Shown: positions 11,146-23,100 of the stretch, in pieces
Position numbering within the stretch: position 1 is the first letter of the stretch
How the letters are laid out: every line of letters begins with the position of its first letter
Source: Undaria pinnatifida
Lineage: Eukaryota; Sar; Phaeophyceae; Laminariales; Alariaceae
Assembly: GCA_012845835.1 (NCBI GenBank)
Contig: JABAKD010000016.1
Span: 14,063,020-14,127,019 of the forward strand
Direction: 5' to 3'
Length of the DNA stretch: 64,000 bases
Position numbers and translations under genes: made by a program
Notes under the pieces: generated by a model
Told to the model about the DNA's origin: nothing
The model's input: only the letters and a program-made list of their open reading frames with translations
Database searches by the model: none

Positions 11146-14100
11146 GTCAGAACCTCCCAACCAGGCGTAGTATACCCATCCCTAGGGTTGGGTCAACCCC
11201 AAAGACAGGTAGCCGATGAGGACAGATAGCCTCTATGTCTGAGCCAACGTGGAAATTCAAATTTTGGAGCTATAGCCCAAAGCCATGCTTCTATCGTGCA
11301 TACGTGACGTGTTGAACAAAGGGTTACCAGACGCCGACAGCTTATAGCGGACGTGGCTATGATCTCCCCTGTTGGTGACGAGCACATGTCCTCCTCGGCG
11401 CACTAGGGACAAGTTGCTCGAGACGGGTATGGTCGGCGTTGTGGTGGTGTTGTGGTGGTGTACTCGTGATTTCTTGTTTCTTGTGGGTAACTTGCCGGGT
11501 TGGAGGGTCGTTATTATGGTATCATACCTGGTAGACGATTTACCGGCGTACCTGGTAGGTCGTAGCAGCACGCCGTACACGGCGGTATGATAAGAACGAT
11601 ATGACATGTTACTGCTGTTACCGTTAGACCATACACGTACGTACATGACCACAGAGCTCGTTTCTGCTCTATCTAGGAGGCATCGACACGGACACTGGTT
11701 GTGCTGGATGGAGAGGAGCGGACATATCAGTTGAATGTGAAGAGCGCAGTTGAATGTGAAGAGCGCAGTTGAATGTGAAGAGCGCAGTTGAATGTGAAGA
11801 GCGCACACATAAAAACAACGGATTAGACTAAACTGTATGATGCACTTGTGCGCCTTCGTATCGTGCGTTTTTAGGCGGGAAAGTGTAGTATTTCCCTGAA
11901 GAATTTTGGTTTCATTTGGTTTTTCGGATCTTCCTAGGGCTCCAGCACCTTGTGTGACCAGACTTTATTAAAAGATGTTTGACAAGAGTTAATGTGAGAC
12001 AACAATGATACTGGTCGTACATACTAATAGTAAGTACCGGGCAGTCTATGAAACGATGTACTTGTACTGTATGGGTACCACGTTTGACCCTTCTACTTGT
12101 ATCTAAGCTGGTACTAACAATATTAATATTGTATACGTACCACCAGCGTCCCTGTACGTGGCCAACTGGTACGAGGTACATTTCAGTCTATTTTGGTGAC
12201 GCGTTTGACCCTCCCATTGCACGTGCGAGTAGCGTTTGGTTTTTGATACGTTGATCCGGTACCGCTGTACACCTGGGTGCCTGCCTACAACTGGTACGAA
12301 CCCGTTTCTCGTTTCGTTGCTCAACATTTAAACTTTCCTTCAGACGGTGCTGGTATCGTCATGTGCGACACGGAAGCCCGTCGGCTATTTTTTTCTTGTT
12401 TTTGATGAAAAAACGAGTTTTGATAATCAACTAAAATAAAGCCATTTCTTATACAGTCGGATTCCGCCAGTCGATAACGGCCCTTTTCGACTGGACTTTT
12501 TTTCGACTGGATTCTTCTGGTCCTTCTTCTAATCGTCAGTCTCGTCTATTTTATATTTTTTGTGCTCTTCCTAGAGGCGGTTGGTGTGAGGGAGTACTGC
12601 TGTACAGGCGAAATGGGTTGGCAGCTCTGTGCTTCGCGCTTCTTCTGGTCCTTCTTCTAATCGGCAGTCTCGTCTATTTTATATTTTTTGTGCTCTTCCT
12701 AGAGGCGGTTGGTGTGAGGGAGTACTGCTGTACAGGCGAAATGGGTTGGCAGCTCTGTGCTTCGCGCTTCTTCGTCCCAGCGAGTTGGTGGCTTTGGGCT
12801 TAGCCGAAAGCCGCCAAAGCTACGTTCGTGGAGTTGCACTCAGCCGAGAGCCGCCAAAGCTACAGCAGGCGCAGCCGTTGTTGGCAGCGTGGGATCGAGA
12901 CCGCGCGCTGCTGCCATAGTGTGATGTTGTTGTTGTTGTTGTTGTTGTTGTTCTTACATTAACTCGCGTAATCAAGTCCGTGGTCACAGGAGAGGCTCCA
13001 GTCACTCTAGAGCTGAGGAATACCCCAGGGAAAACACACACACAACCCAAGGTGGTACACGCATATATCACAGCTGACGCAATTCATGCCTCCACCAGGA
13101 ACATATAAAAGTGAAATCGGGAGTCAGTCTACGATGTGCCAGGTCCATGCCGGTGCATACGTCTCATTACTCACGCCTGGAGAAACCAACTATTCCGATT
13201 GCCACCCAATGAAGACTACCACGCATATATTACACGTAGTATCTATCACTACGCATACGCACGACAGGCGTAAGTCAATTGGAGAAAAGAAACAAAGAAA
13301 AGAAAAGAAGATAAAGGAAAGGAAAGGAAAGAGAAGAAAACGAAACAAAACGAAAAAGGCGAGAAAAGAGAAGAAAAAGACAAGCGAAGCAAAAAAAGAC
13401 AAGACAAGAAGAGGAAGCAAGGCAAGGATAAAAGAAGATAAAAAAGAAAAAAGAAAAGGAAAAGAAAGAAAAATGTCATACTAGCAGACCCTAGGAACTG
13501 GCTAAGGATGGCATTGGGCTAACAGAGGGTATCACGTCCACCATCAATGGCACCTGGGAGAGAACGCAACATGGCGAAGAAGTTTGAGCGGTCTTATGCT
13601 ATCTTGTGACGGCCATTAGAAGGCCCAAAACTTTCAATACGATGATGGCCAAACCCAGACTTCAGTCTCTTGGGCATGACGTTCCCCCTTCCCCCCGTCC
13701 CCCCTTCCTCCCTTTCCCCCTCCCCCCTCCCCCCCTCCCCCCAGTCCCCTCCCCGCCCCCCCCCCTTCCCCCTCCCCCGGCCGCTTAGAGATGCCAACGG
13801 TGGATGGCGCTGCCGCAGCCTTTTCGCGTCGCTCTGCAGCTTTGCGTCTCTCCGTTTCATGCCAACTCCGCATGAACAACTTGGCTCCCTCCTCTACTCT
13901 TCGAAACCATCTGCCAGCCTTCTGAGCAGCCTTTCGCCATCCTTCGAATTTCATTCCAAAGACCAACATATCCTCCTTCAGATGATCATTTCAGTCTTTC
14001 TCTTGCCCCCCTGAGTAGCCCTTACCCCCCACAAACTCACAAACATCACCCTCTGTGGCAGACGCTCCTCCCCCATACGTGCCACGAATCCCGCAAACAA

Positions 14101-17100
14101 AATCCTCCGTATGCGCACTATCGCCTCAACGCTCTCGGAATCTGTCTGGGCAAGCGCGTCGGCGTACGATAGGGTGTGGTCGTCGCGCTTCCGTTTCCGC
14201 CATCCAAGGCATCGGAGGAGCATGAAGCGGTGAACCCGTCGTAGCCTGTCATAGTCAGGCTTCTTCGGGCTCCACGTCATGCAACCGTACAGCAGTGTCT
14301 CGACCACCTCAGCTTTCAGTAACCGCACCTTCAACCGTAAACGCACACCCGGGCGATCATAGATCTCCATCTTTTACCGCTGGAAGCACGCCCAGGCCCT
14401 CTGAAGACGCCGCGTTATTTCAATGCTAAGGTCTCTGTCTGCGGTGATAGCCCCGCCCAAGTATACAAACTGGATTGTTTGTTTGTATACCGGGCCGGCT
14501 GCATTGATCGTGAAGGACACCTTACCTCCGCTTTTGGTTTCCAGGCACATTATCTCTGTTTTTGCCTCGGATACCGTAAGCCCGAACGACGAGCACGCAG
14601 TCACGATCACCGTCATCATCCTCTCCAGCCCTTCTGATGATCGCGATACGATGCCCGCATCGTCCGCGCACAGCATACCCCACAATCTCTGCACCCCCTC
14701 CCCCTCCTTTCCCCTCCGTCCGTCGACTTTGCCTGTGCGTGAAGTGCCCTTCTTCTCGCCTTCCTTTCGATGGACTTGCACCATGTTGTCCGTGATGGCT
14801 GCATCAGCGAGGAAGCGTTTCTCGGCCACACGCAGTACCGCCGTGAAAAACATGTTGAACAGCAGTGCGCGAGCACGCATCCTTGCCTGAGACCTTGCCC
14901 CACGTCGAACTTATCTGAGCACTCCCCATCATCCAGCCGCACGCATGCTTGCATACCGTCGTGGAATTGGCGGATGACGGCGAGCATTCTCGGTGGCACG
15001 CCAAAACGAGCAAGGACATCCCACAAAAGGCTTCGGTCGACGGAGTCGTATGCTTTGGTGAGGTCGATAAAGCACATGTACAAGGGGTTGTCCTCCTTCC
15101 GCGCCAGTTCCTGCAGTCGTCGTACTACGAACATCATGTCAACCGTCGAGCGTTGGGTTCTGAACCCACGCTGTTCCTCCAGCAGAATGTTCTCGCGTTT
15201 GCAATAGTCACTCAGGCGACCCGCGATGACTTTGAGAAGTACTTTGCCGGCGTGAGCCACGAGGGAGATGCCACGATAATTGCCACACTCAGTCCAATCT
15301 TTCTTTTTGTGGAGCACGTTAATCGTTGCATCTTTCCATTGTTGCGGTACACCACCTCCCCTCCACACAGCGACGATGATATCGTGGAACTTTCCGAGGG
15401 TGTTTTCTCCGCCGGCCAAAACCTTCAAGAGCTCGGCCGGGAGACCATCGGGCCCTACCGCCTTTCGGTTCGCCAACGCCCGGATCGCCTCCTCTACTTC
15501 GTACCTAGACGGGACATCGTCCAGTGGTCTGCACGGGGGCCACTGCTTAAGCTCGTCCACAATGCTCGGATCAAGGGTCGGCGACTTGGTGTTGAGCAGT
15601 TTGTGAAACCACCTCACCCACCGCTCGCGGATGAGGGCATTATCCCGCAGCAATCGACCTTCCTCGTCCTTGATGTACTGCGAGTTGAACGTCCTCTTCC
15701 CTTCCACATCCATCCCCTTGAGGTGTTTGTAGAAGCCAAATTGATCACCTTCTCGGATACGCCCTTCGAGTTGGCTAACGTAATCTTCGAAGAACCTCTG
15801 AACAGCTTCCGCCCGCGTGCGTTTCAGCTGTTTGATGGTCGCCTTCAAGGCTTGCCGTAGACCACGATCGTTTGGCGCAGAACGGATCCGTTTCCTCGCG
15901 TCTTCCCTATCCTGCCATCGTGCATTCAACTCCGCTCTCGTCTCCTCGGTCGCACACCAGCCCCTCGGCACTTGTTTGCGCCGAGTAGGGGGCTCTATGT
16001 CGGCGGCATTTGACAGTAGCGTCTCGGTCAGTAATGAGGCCGTGTCATCAACGCTTCCGGCATTAATACCGGGTGTCGGAGAGGCAAGGTTGGCTGCTAT
16101 CGCATTTTGCAGATTCATCCGTAGATGCGGGTCCGCCATTAATCTTTGTAGATCAATAGCTCGCCGGTTTTTGGTAACTATCTTTGGACGATTTGGTGCG
16201 ATGCGGCCTAAGAGGCGAATATTTGCTATCACGAGGTTGTGGTCCGACTCGGCGTTCTCCCTGGGTGGAGTCCGCACAGTGACATTACGTACCAATCGTC
16301 TATCCACTTGCCGTGTCAGTATGTAGTCAAGTCTGTACTGGGCCTTTCCTCGGTTAGGGCTCTGAAATGTATACGATATACCACGAGCAGGTGTAGCATA
16401 GTACGTGTTGAGGAGGGCGAGTTTGTTATCAGTTGCGTGAGTCAATAGTCGCTCTCCGTTGTCGTTCAGCTCATCACGTCCGTATGCACCCAATACCTTT
16501 CTGTCGGTCCACTCGATTCCTCTCATGCCTGTACGAGCATTTGCGTCCATCAGGACAAGGAGGTGGTCCCTACTGGGTACCTCCTTGACCACCTCGTCAA
16601 GTGAATTCCAAAAGTAATCCTTTTCGCTGGTGCTCTTGTCGAGAGTGGGAGCATAGCCTACAATGAAAGACACACCGTTAGATTTCCCTTTGAGTTGGAT
16701 GCGAACCTTCATCAGTCTAGCACTGATGCACTCAACCGCGACGTCGCTCTTATCCATCCCTGCCACGATAGACTCTCTAACAGCTAAACCTACCCCGTGG
16801 TTCCCCTTCTTTTCGTACTTTCCTCCGTCTGCTCCTGAGCAAAACACAACATACCCTGCCGCCGTGAAAGCACTTTGTCCATTGCGCCTCACCTCCTGCA
16901 ATCCTATGACATCACAACCTGCGTCTTCGCAAGTCTTCATTATCACCTCGGCGTGGCCTACGCCGTTCGTGCCCTTGGAAGCAAGTGTTCGAACGTTGTA
17001 CGTACCCACGACGAGTTCCCCTGCTCTCGACCTAGCCCTTGCATCTGTGCGAATTTTGTGAGCAGCCCTTCGAATCCTCCTGCGTCTCCTCCTCTTCTTC

Positions 17101-20100
17101 CGAGCCTCCGATTTCCTCCATTCCACCCTCCGTTTTTCCCAGACAGAGTATTTCCCCCTCTCCGTCTCCTTCGCCCAGCCCAGTTCTTGCCTAAGTGCCA
17201 ACGTAAAGGGGGCAGCAGTCCCGACACGCCACGTCCATCTCCTTCCCGACCTTGGTGCTTACTCACGTGGATTCGATCCTCTCTTGTCTGTTCGATACGC
17301 GCCCCATGCTTTCCGCGGCGGTGATGCGACACTGTGTCCGCAGGCAAGGCTGCTGCGTTAAAAAAATCCGCAAGATTTTTTTTTGCCTTGTCGCTGGATG
17401 TCACCGCCGGCCCGGCCATACCCGAGCGTTAGTTCAGCGCATGAGTAAGGTCGACGCCACACAACCCCTCAGGGGCTCTGGCACGTTTTGGGGAAGCCTC
17501 AGGCCCGAGCACCACCCCGGCCGGGGAGCAGCTGAGGGCAGAAAGTATACTAGTTTAGCTTACCCTAACTGGCAAGCCTCCGCCAGGTAAGTATACACGC
17601 TGCTGGCGAGCGGAACTAGGAATGCGCCACGCTGCTTGCTGCGAGAAGCAACAGCAGGGATAGCCAAGCTAGCGTCAGCGCCTTGTATGATACTGCAGTG
17701 CGGTACCTGGTATGGGTGTGTGGCCGTGTGGCCGTGTGGGTGTGTGTTTGGTGGTGGGATGAGCGATGCGATCGGTTCAAAGAACACGTGTAAAACTTTT
17801 TCGACTGAGTTGTTCGACTGGATCCGCCAGTCGGATTTCTCAGTCGACAAAAGTTGAGTCGAAAAATCCCTTTTTCGACTGTGTAAGAAAGCTCGATTTG
17901 GGCTTCAGTCGGAAAAGGCCGTTTTCGACTGACAAATCCGACTGTATAAGAAATGGCCCAAGCATAATTATAATCAAGTTTTTTTGGCTTGCTTATTATA
18001 AGCATACAAGTAATCAAAGCAACTTTGTCTTGCTTATTTGCTCAAAAAAATCAAATAAGCATGCTAAACTTAGCAACCAAAATTATTCGATGTAATTAAG
18101 ATTCGAAGTCAAAACCGTCGGTGGGTCGTGATCCCACTTCTCTCTGCGTAACCAGAGTGTTCTCATTGTTGAACTACGACAGCGGAGTGTGTGACAACAC
18201 GGGCTGATACAGCAGGCCGTTGACAGAGGGAGAGACAGGACAGGATGAGAAGAACTCCCAGAGATGCAAGAAGCACCAGTGCAAAGAAGGGAGAAGTGAG
18301 AAGTGAGAGCGGTGGGCGAGCAGTTATCAGTGCTCCCCCAGCTTCGGATAAAAGGAACAATCCAGCGGGGCCTTCCAAAGACCTGCTGCGGGGAATCCGC
18401 TAGGCGGTGTATCCGCCGCGGAGGATCCGTCAGCGGAACGTGGAGGGGAAGGCTCCGTGGCGTGTTCTAGACATGACAAATCTCCCGTGTTCCCCAATCG
18501 ATCCTTCCAGAAACGATGTCTGGAAGAGTGAAGGGGTTTCGACGTTTTCCCTGGGCGTGTTGGTTCGGGGACATGGTATCCACATAATCATGCTTATTTG
18601 CTTATTTTGTGCTATAATTTGTGCATCTACTGTTTTGAGTTGCCCCGCCTGTGTCCCCCCCCCGCTCCCTCTTGTTCAAACCCATGCCCCCACGCCCTTC
18701 AAACTCCGTCCTCCCCTCACCGGTTATGCGACTTACAGGATACACTTGATAAACTAGTGCATTTCCTTCCACAGCTGTCAGATTTTGTCCCCCTCAAAAA
18801 CGGGTTTTATAGTTTCCGCGCACAGACTGACTAACATCACCCTGTTGACCCTGATAGCTGCACTGCTGTAGTTCCAAGGGGAGTCGCCGTCCTATATCTT
18901 TAATGAGGACACACAACCCGTAATACGCGCGATCGGAGTATCACACACAGCTTGCAAAGATGAGTTTCGACAAAATATTCGATCTCACAGCTGGAGTGTA
19001 TTTTTATTTTTATAATATTAGTGAAACATAGGTGTATCACGCAGCTTGCAAAGTTGAGTTTCAGCCATTCAATCGTTTGTACTCACAGCTGACGTTTTTC
19101 ATTTTTTATAAATAGTTAGATTCGTACTTTAGCGTCGCGGCACGGCTGCAAGCCTCCGTCAGCATAACATCAGCATGACACAGGCCGCCCTATTCGTCGT
19201 CTTCCATAATATGAATGGGAGACGTGGTACACATCCACAAAAAACAGCTCTAAGAAACGCCGTTGGAGGACTGTGAAACCGTGCGAAGGATGCCCCGCTA
19301 AAAACTGGTCGTCTCCGGCAAGAACACCCCCCCCACTGATGGGGGCTGGTGGCGAAGCCCTGACATTAGCGTGTTGGTGTGACTGTACTCCGAGTGGGGG
19401 ATGCGTGGTTGGTCGGGTTCGGGAAGCATGCCCCTCATGGGTTGCGGTGTCTTTAGTAGTCTCTCCTCAGGCTCGCTGGATAGGCTCGAAGCTTGTGCAT
19501 TATTTCCCCACGTAGAATACTAAAAGACAGACAAAAAAGGGCTAGGTAAGGTAGGGCACGGCAGTGCAGGGTAATGCAGGGTAGTGCGATGAGGGGCGTC
19601 CTGCTTGTCCCATCATCGTCACCTACATTATCGCCCATCTATGATGGCCTTGACGTGAATGTGACATCTAATATCACGTGGTTGCACCTCAACCATGACA
19701 TGGTTTCACGTCAAATCTATAAACTATCCTTCTACGGAGAGCACTCCACTACATTAGGCCACCCTGAATAGTCGTAGATGCAGATCACCTGGCCACCAAA
19801 GGATGTAAACAAAACATCCAGAATTGGAAAGGGAATCGAAGATGCGGCTATTCGAAATGAAACAAACGAAAATGAGGCTATAGATTCCCCCACACCTCGT
19901 AATAATGAGGCTAAAATGCCTCATTGCAAGATATACAACCCTATGATGGAGCTCACAACCGTGAGAGCTCGAGAAAGGGTATGTGCCTCGTAGTGTGTTT
20001 CTCATTACACGCAAATTGCAGTGTAGCCGCCCCCGAATTTCTCAGTTCACCCAACTTTCTGCGCATACCAGGCACAACAACTAAGTGAGCATGCCATCCG

Positions 20101-23100
20101 CTAACTACCCCGTCTCCTCTTCGGTAGGCATACACTTGTATTGCCCTTAAACCTACTACCTGTGTACCCGTCAAAAAACAAATGTGCTAACACTTGACTT
20201 CAGTACACCACGCTCTCACAAAACTTCTTCCATGGCCTAGAACTATGGAGGCACGAAACACGGTTGATACCACCCAAAACCACGCCACTAGAAGAACTTG
20301 GAAATTACTCCAACACACAGGGCAGAACCACTTGACCCTCGCCCTCGTAAAACTAGTGATTCCATCAGTGGTGTGCATGAAATCGTCGCCCGCCATGATG
20401 AACTGGGAAAGTGCTCGGGCACGCTGCTCTCCCCAACCCTTGTTTGAACAAGCTCCCAAAGGTTAGTCGTTGGAGGAAAGTCGGTCACTGCACTCTGTTG
20501 ATCTTCTGGTCGATGTAAATATTGATAGCGAACTCCAGACATTCCACTGAGTCGGGCCTCGCCACCACCTGCACACTGCACACTGCACACTGCACACTGC
20601 ACACTGTCGTAGAAGTTCTCCCCAAACACCATATCCTCGACGCCGATGGGAGAGCGCATATAACGAGTCAATACCGCGCTTGACAACAAGCCCCACGTGA
20701 TGCTCAGCACACGAATTCTTGGCACGCGCGTCCCATGAGCCAATGTTTCGTAGGCCGATTGCTACTGGTATACCGCACGAGTGCACACAAGTTCGAAACA
20801 CGAAAAAAGCTAGCCTGGGCGATTATACTGGTGTATGGATGGAGTACAGTACGAGCATGCCTAACAGGGAGGAGGCGTGGGAGGGCGAATGACATGTACT
20901 GGATGCGCAGAAGAGAGAAGACAGACGCGGTGTGGTGAATAATGTAAGACATATTTTTCTTGTATATATGTAAGACATGTTTTTCTTGTAAGTGCTGTCA
21001 AATATGTCAGCTGTGGGTTCGACTGGTAAAATGGTGGGTACTCCACTTTGCAAGCTGCATGACGCGTCATGCTTTTTCAAATTGTTTCCAATACTAAAAG
21101 AGCTGTGAGTTCGAGCGGATGAGTGGTCGATACTCAACTTTGCAAGCTGTTTTTGCGCAGAATCAGGAAGCAACCTCTCGCTCGCAAATCATCGACAAAG
21201 AACACCAAATTCATCGTTTCATAGTGTACTGTAATGCACTCAACGATATGTGTTGCCCTGCTGTTCCTTTTGATCCTCGGTACAAGGCGTGATTCCGCAT
21301 AAGATAGTCAAAATATCTTATTCCAATCGGATTTCACGCAGTTATGAATAGTCGATTGACCCACACTCAACGTCTCAAACAGCCAGTGCGGCAGGCAGAT
21401 ATTAGGGAATTTGGTGGGACTCATTACGGAAGGGTAAACAGGGGGGGGTATGTACCAGAGTAGTACTCGTAGTGCTTCAGTCAGTACTTTAAGGACGGAC
21501 TATGCGAGAGGTCATCTCAGTACGGCACAGCGGTGGGCTCTGTCACAGTGTGTTCTAAAATCATAGTAATCCGTAATAGACAAGGTATTAACGTAGATAG
21601 AGAGCTCAGCGTCGAGATATACCGACGTCCTCAGAGGGCCTGGGCGTGCTTCCGGCGGTACAAGATGGAAATCTGAGACCGCCTGAGTGTGCGCTTGTGG
21701 CTAACATTGCGGATGCTGGAAGCCGAGGTGATCGAGACGGTACTCTACGGATGCGTGACGTGGAGCCCGAACAAGCCTGACTACGACAGGCTACGGCAGG
21801 TTCTCCACTTCATGAACCTCCGATGCCTCTGCTGACGGAAACGGAATCGCGACGACCACACCCTCTCGTACGCCAACGCGTCTGCCAAAACAGGCTCCGA
21901 GAGCATTGAGGTGACGGTGCGGGAACGGAGGATATTATTCGAGGGATTGGTGGCAAATCTGGGGAAGGAGCGCCTGCCACGGAGAGTGATGTTTGGGGGG
22001 CTGATTGAGGTTAAAGGCTATACTCCGGGGGGCAAGAGAACGGTTGGATGGTGTGTCTAGAGGAATACATGACGGAATTTGGCATGAAGGTTGCGTCGAA
22101 AGGCTGCACAGAAGGCCGTCAGATAATTTCGACAGGTCGAGGAGGGGGTAGAGGCATTCATGCGGAAAAGGCGTGACGCGGAGAGCTGCAAACCTGCAGA
22201 GCGATACTCGAAAGGCCGGGGCGGTGCTACCCGCCGTTGACACCAATACGAGGTGGCTGGGAATGGGGGGTGGAGGGGGAGAGGAGGAGGGGGGGGGGGC
22301 GTCCTACCCAAGAGACGAAAGTATGGGTCTAGCGATCATATTCCTGGCGTGTGCGCCTTCCTATGGCCGAACGTGGCTAGCGTAAGGCCGCCCGAACTTC
22401 TTCGCCTTGCTGTGTTCTTCACTCAGTACCCTTTATGCACTTGATGCCCTCTATGTGCCCAGCGCCTTTTTCTGTCAGACTCCAGGATCTGCTGTTCTGG
22501 TGTTTTTCCCTTCCTTTCCTTCGTTTCTTTTTCTTCTTTTTTTATTGCGTCGGGTCTTTCGTACGTATGTGTGCGTATTGATAGCGTTGGCTCGTTGGTT
22601 GGTTGATGTTTTTCGCAACACCCGAGCTCACGTATTCACTTACTGTTACAATGTAATAGTACAACACGGTGTTGCCCTGATTTGTTGCCTCGTATATCTG
22701 ACGCACATTATACTTTCTGTTTCTTTTGTAGCGTTTTAATACCTGGTAATATGTTGATTCATCGTTTGCCATCTATCTGCTCGATGCTCGATGCTCGAGG
22801 GCAACACCAACCAGCACATGAATCTTTCTCAGTCCCTCTTACAACAAACTGACGAAACGTCCTTCATAGTACCAATATTCCACCGTCGGGCTGACAGCAT
22901 ACATACGGAGACGCTCGTCGCCGCTACACTGTTTTGCCCGGCGCCACGCATGACACGAACCGACGAAACCCAAACGCCGAAGGCACGACTGCAATGTGGT
23001 CCGGTACCTGCGGTCTGTTCACTGTGTGCTGTGCTATGCTGTGCTACGGTTGTGCGCCGGTTCGCTGTTTGCGGGCTGTGTGTGGTGGAGGTGTCCCGTG

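Larger units (their letters stand above)
13280..17440 (-). mobile_element. LINE (RTE/CFDP2-like non-LTR retrotransposon), near full length
   Basis: This is a non-LTR retrotransposon on the minus strand, antisense within purF intron 1. An apurinic-type endonuclease is followed by reverse transcriptase, then a C-terminal stretch ([18 protein letters not shown]) typical of RTE-like elements. On the sense strand the 3' untranslated part has a G-rich tract (13,690-13,780), then CCCAAGAGACTGAAGT, then a pyrimidine-rich (CTTTT)-type tail (13,300-13,470). All of these recur in the truncated copy at 21.6-22.6 kb, so they belong to the element. The 5' boundary is not sharply defined. The element is inactive in its present state: a frameshift near 14,870 and an in-frame TAA at 14,371 interrupt the polyprotein. 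Confidence 0.85.

Noticed and set aside
12343-12386. Use of this copy as purF exon 2
   Set aside because: It lacks a matching donor and alters the conserved DAAG; the 25,477-25,532 exon has both splice sites and the right phase.
13606-14014. Proline-rich frames over the C-rich tract
   Set aside because: They are low-complexity readings of the LINE 3' untranslated region.
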